Under the pieces are notes generated by a model. The model saw only the letters and a list, made by a program, of their open reading frames with translations, was not told the origin of the DNA and ran no database searches. Positions 16,955-24,371 of a stretch of 64,000 bases of DNA are shown piece after piece (positions within the stretch are counted from its first letter, which is position 1; each line of letters starts with the position of its first letter). The stretch is from Bradyrhizobium quebecense (lineage in GTDB: Bacteria; Pseudomonadota; Alphaproteobacteria; Rhizobiales; Xanthobacteraceae), in contig NZ_CP088022.1 of assembly GCF_013373795.3 (NCBI RefSeq), forward strand, positions 2,604,001 through 2,668,000, written 5' to 3'. The translations under genes were made by a program, and so were the position numbers.

Positions 16955-16994
16955 TCTCTACCCTCGGCGCGTGCGCGCGTCGAATACGTCCTGC

Positions 16995-17020
16995 GGGCCT
17001 CTTGGGAAACCTTGAGGTCC
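16995..17020 (+). terminator. Hairpin after the capsid gene, possible weak terminator
   Basis: GGGCCTC at 16995-17001 pairs with GAGGTCC at 17014-17020, with one G-T pair, and GG pairs with CC around a four-base loop. There is no T-run. Its place just after the capsid gene resembles the partial terminator after T7 gene 10. Confidence 0.35.
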
Positions 17021-17099
17021 GTAGCGTTTCCTATTGATGTCGCCATTCAACGACATTCCGCACTGTCAGCGAACGCCGACACTCAGCTTAGAAAGACCA

Positions 17100-17408
17100 A
17101 TGTCGCAAGACACCGTCATCCACGACACACGCGTTACCTTCCACGACGACCCTATGAGCGACAAGCTCGGCTTCGTCCACACACAACACATTCCCGATGA
17201 CTTCGTCGCTGCTCTCAAGCGCGAGAAGATGGATTCGGCGCGGCGACCGGCCGGAGATTTCCTCCACATGTGTTCGATCCCCGTGAGCGTCGTCGAAGAC
17301 CTCAAGCGCTCTGGCTACGACGTCTACCGCGAGCCCGTGCGCGAAACCATTCGGATGCTCAAGGTTGTCGGCCTCGACGCCTTCATTACCTCCGACAAAC
17401 AGATTTGA
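17100..17408 (+). CDS. Hypothetical protein between capsid and adaptor
   Basis: A 102-residue protein if started at ATG 17100. ATG 17037 would add 21 residues. It contains HIPDDFVAALKREKMDS and CSIPVSVVEDLKRSGYDVYR. No family recognised. The position between the capsid and the head-tail adaptor gene suggests a minor head or accessory protein. Confidence 0.6.
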   Translation: MSQDTVIHDTRVTFHDDPMSDKLGFVHTQHIPDDFVAALKREKMDSARRPAGDFLHMCSIPVSVVEDLKRSGYDVYREPVRETIRMLKVVGLDAFITSDKQI

Positions 17409-17422
17409 TCTAAGGGCCTCAA

Positions 17423-18058
17423 ATGACCTATGGGGATATCCAAGCTCAGTTTACGGGCTTGCTCAACAGGCGTGACCTTACGCCCGCACTGACGACCAGC
17501 TTTCTGCAGCAGAGCATCCTCAGAATCCAACGGGGCTTGCGTGTTCCTTCGATGGAGAAGTCCATCACGGCGACCATCGGCAACCTGTACACCTCGGGCC
17601 TCGCAGTGCCCGGGGACCTCCTGCAGCTCATTGCGATCACCGACGAGACCGACCCGCTGAACGTGACAGAACTCACGCGCGTCTCGCTGCCTGAGGTTCT
17701 CAGGATTCTCAACGACAACACGTCATGCGGTGCCCGCGCTTACACGCGCCGGGGCTCCAAGTTTCTGATCGCGCCAATGCCCACCACGGGCTCCGTGATC
17801 CGCATGGACTACTACGCGACCTTCCAGCCCCTGAGCGCTCCCACGGACACCAACGTCCTAGGGGACATCGCGCCTGACTGCATCGTCTACGGCGCGCTCT
17901 CGTATGCCGCCGCGTACTTCCTCGACAAGCGGCAGTCCGACTTCGAAGCGCGCTTCAAGCAGATCGTGGACGACCTCAACGGGCAGGCCATGAGCGACGA
18001 GCTGACTGGCGCGGCCCAGGTATCGAACACCATCGCAGCCTCCTATACCGATTGGTAA
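17423..18058 (+). CDS. Head-tail adaptor protein (SU10-adaptor type)
   Basis: A 211-residue protein. FLQQSILRIQRGLR and VPGDLLQLIAIT, then LPEVLRILN, and finally FLIAPMPTTGSVIRMDYYATF match the pattern of podovirus adaptor proteins that dock below the portal. They are equivalent in position to T7 gp11 (tail tubular protein A). The family fits the SU10-type capsid upstream. It is followed six bases later by the fibre gene. Confidence 0.8.
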   Translation: MTYGDIQAQFTGLLNRRDLTPALTTSFLQQSILRIQRGLRVPSMEKSITATIGNLYTSGLAVPGDLLQLIAITDETDPLNVTELTRVSLPEVLRILNDNTSCGARAYTRRGSKFLIAPMPTTGSVIRMDYYATFQPLSAPTDTNVLGDIAPDCIVYGALSYAAAYFLDKRQSDFEARFKQIVDDLNGQAMSDELTGAAQVSNTIAASYTDW

Positions 18059-18064
18059 CCCAAC

Positions 18065-19468
18065 ATGACTGACGACACTGTCTATACGGTGATCGCTTCC
18101 GGCGACACGAACGCGGGCAGCAGCTCCAGCTCATTCTATGAGAAGGACGGTGTTGTCACCTCGGTGAGCACGAGCACTCCCGACGACACGGCATACGCTG
18201 TGGCCGACGACCTTCAGGGTCCCGGGGGCTCGCCCTCCAGCTCGTTCTATGAGCACGGGACCGTCTACACCGACATCGTCTACGCCACGACCGTCGTTGA
18301 CCAGATCAACGCCTCAGCCGCTGCAGCCGCCGCAAGCGCGACCGCCGCGCAGCTGGCGCTCACGACCTTCCTAGTCTCCCCGGGGTTCTCAGGCATCCCC
18401 ACGGCTCCCACAGCCGCCCCGGGCACCAACACCACGCAGATCGCCACCACGGCGTTCTCCACGGCTGCAGTCGCAGCTGAGGCGGCGCTGCGCGCTTCGG
18501 CGGACACGGCGCTGAGCACCTCGCTCACCACGGCCTACCAGAACGCTGACACAGCGCTCAGTGGCACGCTGACGACGGCGTACACCAACGCGGACACGAC
18601 GCTCCTAGGCACCGTCAACTCCTCTCTGGCGCTCAAGGCTCCCTTGGCATCCCCTGGGTTCTCAGGCGTTCCGACTGCACCCACGGCTACCGTAGGCACG
18701 AACACCACGCAGCTCGCTACGACCGCATTCGTGTCGTCGGCGCTGCCTGTGCCTGCAGCTGCGGCCCCGATCATCGACGGCACGGCTGCAGTTGGCACCT
18801 CGGCGAAGTACGCCCGGGAAGACCATGTGCATCCCACGGACACCTCGCGCGCTGCGCTGGCGTCCCCGACGTTCACAGGTGTACCAGCGGCCCCAACGGC
18901 CACGGCAGGCACCAACACCACGCAGATCGCCACCACGGCGTTCGTTACATCCGCGGTTTCCGCTGCAGGCGTGTCGTCTGTCGGCGGTGTCACTGGCGCT
19001 ATCGGGCTCGACCCGGGCCTTAAGATGAACAGCTCGAACGTCGCGCTCAAGAACGGCCTGTTTGAAGTTGACCGCAACGGCACTAACCAAACAGGGCTTA
19101 CTGCGAGCGCCGATAACAAGATCACGTGGACTACGGCTAACGTCAACAACGAGAGCTGGTTCAGCCTTGCTACTGGCAAATACACGCCCCTCGTGGCGGG
19201 CTCGTATGTGTTCACGCTGAGCGTCAACTCTGTAACGGGCACTGGGGGCGAAAGCTGTCAGGCCGAGCTTTACAAGAACGGTACGAAGGTGAAGGTTGGT
19301 ACGTACACTGCGTCTAACGGGCCAAACATCAATACGGTGACTGCAGTCATACCAATGAACGGCACTACGGACTACGTAGAAGCCTATCTCTATCTCCCTG
19401 CTGCCACCACCACATTGGTAGGCGCCCCATCTACGACACACTTCCAAGGCTGGCGAGCAGGTTCATAA
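18065..19468 (+). CDS. Tail fibre with three collagen-like PTAPT repeats
   Basis: A 467-residue tail fibre. Three copies of a 24-residue module of the form F-S/T-G-V/I-P-x-APTAxxGTNTTQ-A-TTAF occur at about residues 106-133, 198-225 and 269-296. This module is widespread in phage fibres. The last 120 residues form a beta-rich head resembling a C1q/TNF-like domain (YVFTLSVNSV, CQAELYKNGTKV), likely the receptor-binding or trimerising tip. The stop overlaps the next ATG (TAATG). Confidence 0.85.
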   Translation: MTDDTVYTVIASGDTNAGSSSSSFYEKDGVVTSVSTSTPDDTAYAVADDLQGPGGSPSSSFYEHGTVYTDIVYATTVVDQINASAAAAAASATAAQLALTTFLVSPGFSGIPTAPTAAPGTNTTQIATTAFSTAAVAAEAALRASADTALSTSLTTAYQNADTALSGTLTTAYTNADTTLLGTVNSSLALKAPLASPGFSGVPTAPTATVGTNTTQLATTAFVSSALPVPAAAAPIIDGTAAVGTSAKYAREDHVHPTDTSRAALASPTFTGVPAAPTATAGTNTTQIATTAFVTSAVSAAGVSSVGGVTGAIGLDPGLKMNSSNVALKNGLFEVDRNGTNQTGLTASADNKITWTTANVNNESWFSLATGKYTPLVAGSYVFTLSVNSVTGTGGESCQAELYKNGTKVKVGTYTASNGPNINTVTAVIPMNGTTDYVEAYLYLPAATTTLVGAPSTTHFQGWRAGS

Positions 19469-19887
19469 TGTACCATCCTGAATATTTCGTAACGGCTCTG
19501 CTTAGTATACAGCCCTCTCTCAATCCGCGTGAAGACTTCACTGTCGTCAACGACGGAACGGGACCAAAGATTTCCGCTTGGAATCGAACCGACATCACGC
19601 AGCCCACACAGGCTGCAATTGAAGCGGTCGATACCGATACACTCTTAGCTGCGCAGGCAGTCCCCCAGACCGTCACGCCGCTCCAAGCGCGCCTCGCGCT
19701 GCTCGGGGCTGGCCTGCTCGATCAAGTCACCGCCGCAGTCAACGCTGCGGGCGGAGCGACACTGATCACGTGGAACTACGCCGCGCAGTTCGACCGCAAC
19801 GACCCGATGATCCTCTCGCTCGGCGCGGCCCTCAATCTCACTGCGGCTCAGATCGACGCACTCTTCGTGCAGGCCGCCAAGCTCTAA
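19468..19887 (+). CDS. Tail fibre accessory protein (putative)
   Basis: A 139-residue protein directly behind the fibre gene with a TAATG overlap. The N-terminal half includes NPREDFTVVNDGTGPKISAW. The C-terminal half (LLGAGLLDQVTAAVNAAGG, then WNYAAQFDRNDPMI) is helical, and I associate it with tail proteins of alphaproteobacterial phages. A chaperone or fibre-tip role is plausible by position. Confidence 0.6.
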   Translation: MYHPEYFVTALLSIQPSLNPREDFTVVNDGTGPKISAWNRTDITQPTQAAIEAVDTDTLLAAQAVPQTVTPLQARLALLGAGLLDQVTAAVNAAGGATLITWNYAAQFDRNDPMILSLGAALNLTAAQIDALFVQAAKL

Positions 19888-19895
19888 GGAGCCCC

Positions 19896-20129
19896 ATGAC
19901 CCTCAAGCAGCGCCTGATCGCCGATTGGCGGTGGGTGCTCAAACACTCTTGGTCCGTCCGATTGATGCTGCTCTCTGCAGCGCTCTCGGGGTCCGAGGTG
20001 ATCCTTCCTCTCTTCAGTGACGGTATGCCGAAGCATCTCTTCGCTGTGCTGTCGTTCCTCACGGTCGTCGCCGCCGCCATTGCGCGCTTCGCTCTCCAGA
20101 ATAATCGCGAGGTGTCCAATGGCTCTTAA
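19896..20129 (+). CDS. Holin-like membrane protein
   Basis: A 77-residue protein starting at ATG 19896 behind a good ribosome site (AAGGAG). The N-terminus is basic, and there are two hydrophobic segments (about 21-40 and 46-66), ending in a charged tail. The sequence LKHSWSVRLMLLSAALSG is typical of small phage holins found next to lysozymes. It overlaps the endolysin start by 11 bases. It would permeabilise the inner membrane to time lysis. Confidence 0.75.
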   Translation: MTLKQRLIADWRWVLKHSWSVRLMLLSAALSGSEVILPLFSDGMPKHLFAVLSFLTVVAAAIARFALQNNREVSNGS

Positions 20130-20697
20130 GACCTCCCACAAGGTTGGCGTCACCGCTGGTGCCGTCGTCCTGTGTTGCAGCATGGTCATGCCCTACGAGG
20201 GCCTGTGGCTCACTGCGAAGCCCGACAAGCTGGCCTACAACATTCCTACGGTCTGCTACGGCGAGACCGAGGGCGTCAAGGTGGGCGACACGTACACCAA
20301 GGCTCAGTGCGTCGAGAAGCTCCAGAAGAAGATGCCGCGCTACCTACGCTCCGCTGCGGCGTGTATCACCGTGCCCGTCTCTGAGCGCACGCTGGCTGCG
20401 TACGGCTCCCTGACATACAACATTGGCGAGAAGGCCTTCTGCCACTCGACGGTCGTCAAGAAGCTGAACGCCGGCGATCCCTTCGGCTCGTGCGATGCCA
20501 TGCTCGCGTGGTCACACGCAGGCGGCAAGTTCGTGCAGGGCCTCTACGACCGACGCGTCAAAGAGCGTGCAGACTGCCTGCGCGGCATCAAAGACCTCAA
20601 GCTGCCCACGGCAGCTCCCGCTGCCCCTGAACTCCCGAAGACCGTAGTGGCACCCACGCCGTGGTACGTGCGCGTCTGGAATTGGTTGATGTCCTGA
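20119..20697 (+). CDS. SAR endolysin (GH24 lysozyme)
   Basis: A 192-residue lysozyme. The hydrophobic N-terminus (about 9-26) lacks a clear cleavage site and fits a signal-arrest-release anchor. The T4-type muramidase triad is Glu27 (PYEGL), Asp36 (KPDK) and Thr44 (NIPT), followed by CYGETEG. A Pro/Ala linker and a hydrophobic C-terminal end follow. It lies between holin and spanin genes, and its TGA overlaps the next ATG (TGATG). It degrades the host peptidoglycan at lysis. Confidence 0.88.
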   Translation: MALKTSHKVGVTAGAVVLCCSMVMPYEGLWLTAKPDKLAYNIPTVCYGETEGVKVGDTYTKAQCVEKLQKKMPRYLRSAAACITVPVSERTLAAYGSLTYNIGEKAFCHSTVVKKLNAGDPFGSCDAMLAWSHAGGKFVQGLYDRRVKERADCLRGIKDLKLPTAAPAAPELPKTVVAPTPWYVRVWNWLMS

Positions 20698-21161
20698 TGT
20701 TCACTGCAATCTCATACATCGGAGCACACTGGCTCCTGATCCTCGCCGTCCTCCTCGGCGTCATCGCGCTCGGAGCCTTCGCTTGGTTTGCCAAGAACTG
20801 GAAGGCCGCCGTTGCGGCTGTCGTCCTCGTGGTCGCAGCGCTGACCTATCAGCACGCGGACCTTGGTGGCTACAAGCGCCGCTTGGACGAAGAGAAGGCT
20901 GAGCAGATCAAGACGCTCACAAGCCGCATCGCCACGCTATCGCTAATCACGTCTATGGACAACCAGGTCTCGCTGGCGAACGCCCAGACCCTCAAGAAAC
21001 TCGAAAGCCTCTCCCTTGACACTCCTCCGAACGCTGGTGCTTGCCTCAGCCGCGATGCTGCTCGCCGCGTGCGGGCCGTCCGAACAGACGAAGCCCTCCC
21101 AGCTGCCCCGGCCCCCAGCCGACATTCAGGCCTGTTTCCGAGACGCCGCGCAAATCCCTGA
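20697..21161 (+). CDS. i-spanin (Rz-like)
   Basis: A 154-residue protein with two hydrophobic stretches near the N-terminus (HWLLILAVLLGVIALGAF and AAVAAVVLVVAAL), followed by a coiled-coil periplasmic segment (YKRRLDEEKAEQIKTLTSRI). This is the architecture of inner-membrane spanins. The lipoprotein gene at 21016 starts inside its 3' end in another frame, the classical Rz/Rz1 arrangement. Confidence 0.75.
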   Translation: MFTAISYIGAHWLLILAVLLGVIALGAFAWFAKNWKAAVAAVVLVVAALTYQHADLGGYKRRLDEEKAEQIKTLTSRIATLSLITSMDNQVSLANAQTLKKLESLSLDTPPNAGACLSRDAARRVRAVRTDEALPAAPAPSRHSGLFPRRRANP

Positions 21162-21288
21162 CCGAGACCTCACGCAGGCCGAGGTGGAGAGCCTGTGGAA
21201 GATTGACCGCTTCCGGCTCGCCGTGAACGCCAAGTGCGGCTCACGCTTCTACGCTTGGTACGAAAGCCTCCGGGTCAACTGGAAATGA
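21016..21288 (+). CDS. o-spanin (Rz1-like lipoprotein), overlapping Rz
   Basis: A 90-residue protein with TTG as the likely start, embedded out of frame in the Rz-like gene. It has a signal peptide ending in the lipobox LLAAC, with Cys19 as the lipidated residue, followed by a Pro-rich stretch, then an unusually long C-terminal part. It would sit in the outer membrane and fuse envelopes together with the i-spanin. The stop overlaps the next ATG. Confidence 0.7.
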   Translation: MTLLRTLVLASAAMLLAACGPSEQTKPSQLPRPPADIQACFRDAAQIPDRDLTQAEVESLWKIDRFRLAVNAKCGSRFYAWYESLRVNWK

Positions 21289-21464
21289 TCCCGACCGAGG
21301 ACACCTCAGGCCACGTAACGAACGCTGTGGCCGCACTGGCCTGCGTGAGCCCGTGGATTCCCCAGATCAACTCAGCCGGGCAGCTCGTCCTCACGGGCCT
21401 CGGCATCGCGTGGCTGGCGCTCCAGATCACGCTGAAACTCATATCCCTCCGAAAGAAACCATGA
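21285..21464 (+). CDS. Small membrane protein of the lysis cassette
   Basis: A 59-residue protein starting in an ATGA overlap with the Rz1-like gene. It has two short hydrophobic segments (about 11-24 and 31-53) and a basic end (LRKKP), so it could be a second holin or an antiholin. It overlaps the next gene by an ATGA junction. No family recognised. Confidence 0.6.
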   Translation: MIPTEDTSGHVTNAVAALACVSPWIPQINSAGQLVLTGLGIAWLALQITLKLISLRKKP

Positions 21465-21796
21465 TCATAACCAAGGACCTTGAGAACTCCCTGACGCTGC
21501 TCGAATACGACGTGGCTCAACACGTCACCGCGCTGGCTTCGGCCCGCGCCGCAGTGCTCGACCAGTCCGTCATCGACGCCCTCACACAGCGCGTTATCGC
21601 GGCCACCCAGACGCTCGCGCGCTCGGCGGCACCGCAGGACTACCCAGCGACCCCGGCTCCCGTGGAGGCTCCCGTGGCCTTCAGCGTGGCTCCGGCCCCG
21701 GCAACGCCTGCGCTTCCCACCTTCCTGTCCGCGCCGCCCTCGCAGCCCTCAGTGGCCGAGAGCATCGCTGCGGCCCTCGCGAACGCGCCCAAGTAA
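21461..21796 (+). CDS. Hypothetical protein, Pro/Ala-rich C-terminus
   Basis: A 111-residue protein. The first 60 residues are helical (NSLTLLEYDVAQHVTALAS), and the rest is a Pro/Ala/Ser-rich tail ending in AESIAAALANAPK. The start overlaps the previous stop (ATGA), and the stop overlaps the next ATG (TAATG). Function unknown. It lies in the distal part of the late operon. Confidence 0.55.
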   Translation: MIITKDLENSLTLLEYDVAQHVTALASARAAVLDQSVIDALTQRVIAATQTLARSAAPQDYPATPAPVEAPVAFSVAPAPATPALPTFLSAPPSQPSVAESIAAALANAPK

Positions 21797-21996
21797 TGGC
21801 CCGCGCTCCCAAGGCCTCGTTCGACGCTGAGGTTGCCAGCGTCACGCCAGTGCGTGACGAGAGGCACCCGCTGCAGGACGAGCACGACGCCGAGACGGCC
21901 AGGCTGGAAGAGCTGCGGCTCAACCCCGCCAACTCTTGGCTCGTTGAGCTGTCCGAGGCGCGCGTGGCGTCTCTCGCCGACGTCATCCAGGAATGA
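21796..21996 (+). CDS. Small hypothetical protein, last gene of the late arm
   Basis: A 66-residue charged protein with a basic start and an acidic helix (LQDEHDAETARLEELR). The stop at 21994-21996 lies about ten bases before the terminator stem. No domain recognised. Confidence 0.55.
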   Translation: MARAPKASFDAEVASVTPVRDERHPLQDEHDAETARLEELRLNPANSWLVELSEARVASLADVIQE

Positions 21997-21998
21997 AC

Positions 21999-22044
21999 GA
22001 AAAAAACCTACAGAAACCCGTGAGGGCAACTGTAGGTTTTTTTT
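21999..22044. terminator. Bidirectional terminator between converging arms
   Basis: CCTACAG (22007-22013) and CTGTAGG (22030-22036) form a perfect 7-bp stem, flanked by seven A on the left and eight T on the right. Either strand therefore ends in a stem plus U-run. It separates the plus-strand late genes from the minus-strand early genes. Confidence 0.93.
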
Positions 22045-22046
22045 GA

Positions 22047-22400
22047 TTAGCAGCGGACGCCGTCGTAGTAGTACGCGCGCGGGTAAGCCCCACAGTCGTA
22101 CGTCCGATAGTCGAACGCAGGCCGGAAGTCCCTGAGGCGCCCTAGTGCGCTCAGCGGCGCGTCGGTCACCACGACCACCTTGGCCTCCCAGCCGTCCTCG
22201 GACACCTTCGTCACACGCTCGAACGTCACGGTCTCGACGCTGACGCGGTTGATAGCGCCCGGGTTCATGCTGATCACCTCAGGGAAGCCCGGGTAGGTCA
22301 GAGCCCTGTAGTGGGTCGCGTCACGATGCGCGCTCCAGCGCTCCATAGTGCCCAGCAGCCGCTCCCGATTGACGCGGGCGTAAACCTCGACGCGGCTCAC
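22047..22400 (-). CDS. Hypothetical protein (117 aa), last early gene
   Basis: Likely starts at GTG 22400 in a GTGA overlap with the small membrane protein upstream. The product contains VEVYARVNRERLLG near the start and a Tyr/Cys-rich end (YRTYDCGAYPRAYYYDG). No family recognised. It ends three bases from the terminator T-run. Confidence 0.55.
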   Translation of the reverse strand: MSRVEVYARVNRERLLGTMERWSAHRDATHYRALTYPGFPEVISMNPGAINRVSVETVTFERVTKVSEDGWEAKVVVVTDAPLSALGRLRDFRPAFDYRTYDCGAYPRAYYYDGVRC

Positions 22401-22576
22401 CACGCGCCGAACCACAGGCCGATGCCGTGGATGATGCCGACCGGAGCCACGAGCGCGCCCGCGATCAGGAACACGTAGGAGGCCGTCTTGATGCAGAAGA
22501 TCACGTGGGTGACCCAAGCGGCGATGCCGACAAGCCACGCGGCGACGATGAACAGGAGTGCGATGATGGTGCTCAT
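22397..22576 (-). CDS. Small membrane protein (59 aa)
   Basis: A 59-residue, strongly hydrophobic protein with two to three membrane segments (IIALLFIVAAWLVGIAAWV and FLIAGALVAPVGIIHGIGLW). It overlaps the genes on both sides by start-stop fusions, which supports its reality. A transporter-like or superinfection role cannot be told from sequence. Confidence 0.65.
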   Translation of the reverse strand: MSTIIALLFIVAAWLVGIAAWVTHVIFCIKTASYVFLIAGALVAPVGIIHGIGLWFGAW

Positions 22577-22812
22577 TTGGGTTTCCGTTGTTTGTACGTC
22601 TGGGCTTTTTCGAAGGGTATGTGCTGTACTAGGTCAGCCAGCGGAGGGCCTACTACCCCAGTGCCGCCTGTGCCTGCGTCCCCACGCTCCACCAGCTCCA
22701 GCAGTATCGCCTTGATACCCTTCAGGACGCCTACGGCCTCCCTCAGGTGCACCACGGTCTCCTGAGGCGGCGAGAGCTGCGCGAGGAACGTGTCGATGTC
22801 TTGCTGGTTCAT
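22573..22812 (-). CDS. Small hypothetical protein (79 aa)
   Basis: A 79-residue helical protein (IDTFLAQLSPPQETVVHL, then LKGIKAILLELVER) with a Gly-rich middle and a basic end. ATGA overlaps at both ends mark it as part of the coupled early operon. Function unknown. Confidence 0.6.
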   Translation of the reverse strand: MNQQDIDTFLAQLSPPQETVVHLREAVGVLKGIKAILLELVERGDAGTGGTGVVGPPLADLVQHIPFEKAQTYKQRKPK

Positions 22813-22979
22813 TGAGCCTTCCTAACTTGCCATGCGTAGAGGAACAGATCACTGCCGATCAGCGCGAGGCGCATGGCCTTCTCGTGATCCATCCGGCCTG
22901 CGGCGCTCAGCTCGGTCACGAGCAAGTGCAGGCTGCGGGCGCAGCGCTCGATGCCGCTGGCGACTTCATCTTTGTCCAT
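22809..22979 (-). CDS. Small hypothetical protein (56 aa)
   Basis: A 56-residue mainly helical protein (ASGIERCARSLHLLVTE and DHEKAMRLALIGSDLFLYAW). It is coupled to the downstream gene by an ATGA overlap, and its start overlaps the end of the acetyltransferase gene. No family recognised. Confidence 0.6.
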   Translation of the reverse strand: MDKDEVASGIERCARSLHLLVTELSAAGRMDHEKAMRLALIGSDLFLYAWQVRKAQ

Positions 22980-23418
22980 TGATGGTCCGCTTCCAGTAGA
23001 GCGTGGTTGCATAGGGTCCCCAAGGATGCCGGGGTGTGAAGAGTTTGTAGCCTGCGCGAATGAGCGTGTTGGATGACGCTGGGTTATCCGTGGTGTCGGT
23101 GATGACGTAGGACCACCCCAGCTTCTTGGCGTGCGCTTCACGCACTCGGATCATTCGCAGCTGCAGGCCGCTCCCTCGGTGCTCAAGAGCAACTCCAGAG
23201 CGCTTGAGATAGCCAAAGTTCTTGGAGTAGGGGGACTTCGATAGGCCGCAGAAGCCGACAGCACGCGCGGGCGCATCCTCGTGATACAGGAGCCACCAAT
23301 AACCCACAGCGGGGTCGATCATGGGGGCGCTGTCTCCGAAGGTGAGCCAGTGCATGTGCTTTACGGTCTCTGCGGCTTTCTCCCTTGTCCCGTCTACACG
23401 CTTGATGCGGTAGGTCAG
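22966..23418 (-). CDS. GNAT-family acetyltransferase
   Basis: The product resembles GNAT N-acetyltransferases. VGYWWLLYHEDAPARAVGFC gives the central strands. The acetyl-CoA loop region is VALEHRGSGLQLRMIRVREA (Arg-Gly-x-Gly type). The later strands YVITDTTDNPASSN and AGYKLFTPRHPW follow. The substrate is unknown. The start is unclear: the best-placed codon is CTG 23418, in a CTGA overlap with the upstream stop. ATG 23355 would cut into the fold. Confidence 0.7.
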   Translation of the reverse strand: MTYRIKRVDGTREKAAETVKHMHWLTFGDSAPMIDPAVGYWWLLYHEDAPARAVGFCGLSKSPYSKNFGYLKRSGVALEHRGSGLQLRMIRVREAHAKKLGWSYVITDTTDNPASSNTLIRAGYKLFTPRHPWGPYATTLYWKRTINGQR

Positions 23419-23600
23419 AAGTCGAACTCGTGGGTGATCTCGGTGACCTTGCGCACGGTGAAGCCGTCCGTGATGTGCCATACGCGCACGTTGGCACAGC
23501 CACCTAGGTAGCGCCGCAGGTCGGGCTTCACCGTGAAAGCCGCTATAGGCGTCATGCAGCCCTTGGGCACCACGACGTAGATGTTAGTCGAGCGCGCCAT
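23415..23600 (-). CDS. Small hypothetical protein (61 aa)
   Basis: A 61-residue protein with beta-strand character (NIYVVVPKGC, VRVWHITDGFTVRKV). The start overlaps the previous gene by 17 bases. Function unknown. Confidence 0.55.
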   Translation of the reverse strand: MARSTNIYVVVPKGCMTPIAAFTVKPDLRRYLGGCANVRVWHITDGFTVRKVTEITHEFDF

Positions 23601-23790
23601 TGGAATCCTCCACGGGCTTGTCGATGACGATGCGTGCTTGGCAGATCACCTTGTGCTTCAGGGCGAAGCGGCAGCGCTCGTTCATCGCCCGCCGTGCGAC
23701 ACCACGCTTCTGGTATAGCGCAGGCATCACGGGCGAGGCGTGCGAAGAGAGCAGGGCTCCGTCGCGGGTATCCATGATCACGTAGACCAT
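23584..23790 (-). CDS. Small hypothetical protein (68 aa)
   Basis: A 68-residue protein beginning MVYVIMDTRDGALL, basic in the middle. The start shares bases with the stop of the RNA ligase remnant upstream. No family recognised. Confidence 0.55.
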   Translation of the reverse strand: MVYVIMDTRDGALLSSHASPVMPALYQKRGVARRAMNERCRFALKHKVICQARIVIDKPVEDSNGALD

Positions 23791-23993
23791 CAGGCTGCTT
23801 CCTTGTGGTTGTCGTCAAAGGTCTTCTTGAAGGACACGCGGGAGGCCGAGTGCCAGATCACGATGCCCTCGGGGTTCTTGAAGCCCGGCACAGCGATGGA
23901 GCCGTTGCGTCCCAGAGCCTGCATGACGTTGTCGATGGTGTCCGTGCATCCGCGCGACAGGCGCGAGAGCTTCGGGAATGCTTGGAAGATCAT
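23790..23993 (-). CDS. RNA ligase remnant with internal deletion
   Basis: A 67-residue frame. Residues 1-14 (MIFQAFPKLSRLSRGC region) look like the N-terminus of RNA_ligase-family proteins. Residues from about 15 to the end (ALGRNGSIAVPGFKNPEGIV, then FKKTFDDN) look like their C-terminus. The nucleotidyl-transfer core with the Lys-x-Asp-Gly lysine is absent. The simplest reading is an in-frame deletion of roughly 150 codons near 23950, leaving a non-catalytic miniprotein. ATG 24005 is an alternative start. Confidence 0.55.
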   Translation of the reverse strand: MIFQAFPKLSRLSRGCTDTIDNVMQALGRNGSIAVPGFKNPEGIVIWHSASRVSFKKTFDDNHKEAA

Positions 23994-24111
23994 AGGTGTC
24001 CTCAAATCGGTTGAGCACGAGCGCGATGACGCCCTGCTCTGTGAGGAGGGGCCTGCGACCGCAGTTGAATGTCAGGATGTCGGAGATGCCCTTGGTGAGG
24101 GCGTCGCTCAC
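23815..24111 (-). CDS. Hypothetical protein, 3' end reads through the ligase remnant
   Basis: Starts with GTG in a GTGA overlap with the upstream gene and begins SDALTKGISDILTF, then LLTEQGVIALVLNRFEDTYD. From about residue 40 the frame overlaps the RNA ligase remnant and becomes His/Arg-rich, unlike a folded protein. The original stop may have been removed by the same deletion. The upstream half is probably a real small protein of unknown function. Confidence 0.45.
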   Translation of the reverse strand: MSDALTKGISDILTFNCGRRPLLTEQGVIALVLNRFEDTYDLPSIPEALAPVARMHGHHRQRHAGSGTQRLHRCAGLQEPRGHRDLALGLPRVLQEDL

Positions 24112-24371
24112 GGTGCGAGGATCGCGCAGCCCAGAGCATGATGAAGGTCGTACGCTTGCGCGAGCGTCAGCTCGATCACGTCCGACTTGTCCGGGCTGTT
24201 CTCTTGCTTGATGATCAGCGTCTCGTTGAGGCGGCCCTTGAAGTCCTGAGCCCACCAAGCAACCACCTCAGCACTCCCGGGCAGCACTCGGCCGCCCGGT
24301 GTCTTGCCCGGCTTCGCCTCGGGGATGATGAAGGTCGTCCCGTGTTGGTCCTTGTGAGCCTTACAGGCCAT
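24108..24371 (-). CDS. Hypothetical protein (87 aa)
   Basis: An 87-residue protein with TTFIIPEAKPGKTPGGRVLP near the start and a helical end (DVIELTLAQAYDLHHALGC). It overlaps the DUF3310 gene upstream by 11 bases and the next gene by GTGA. No domain recognised. Confidence 0.6.
   Translation of the reverse strand: MACKAHKDQHGTTFIIPEAKPGKTPGGRVLPGSAEVVAWWAQDFKGRLNETLIIKQENSPDKSDVIELTLAQAYDLHHALGCAILAP

Noticed and set aside
18065..19468. Diversity-generating retroelement target in the fibre gene
   Set aside because: There is no reverse transcriptase or template repeat in the window. The repeats are ordinary fibre modules.
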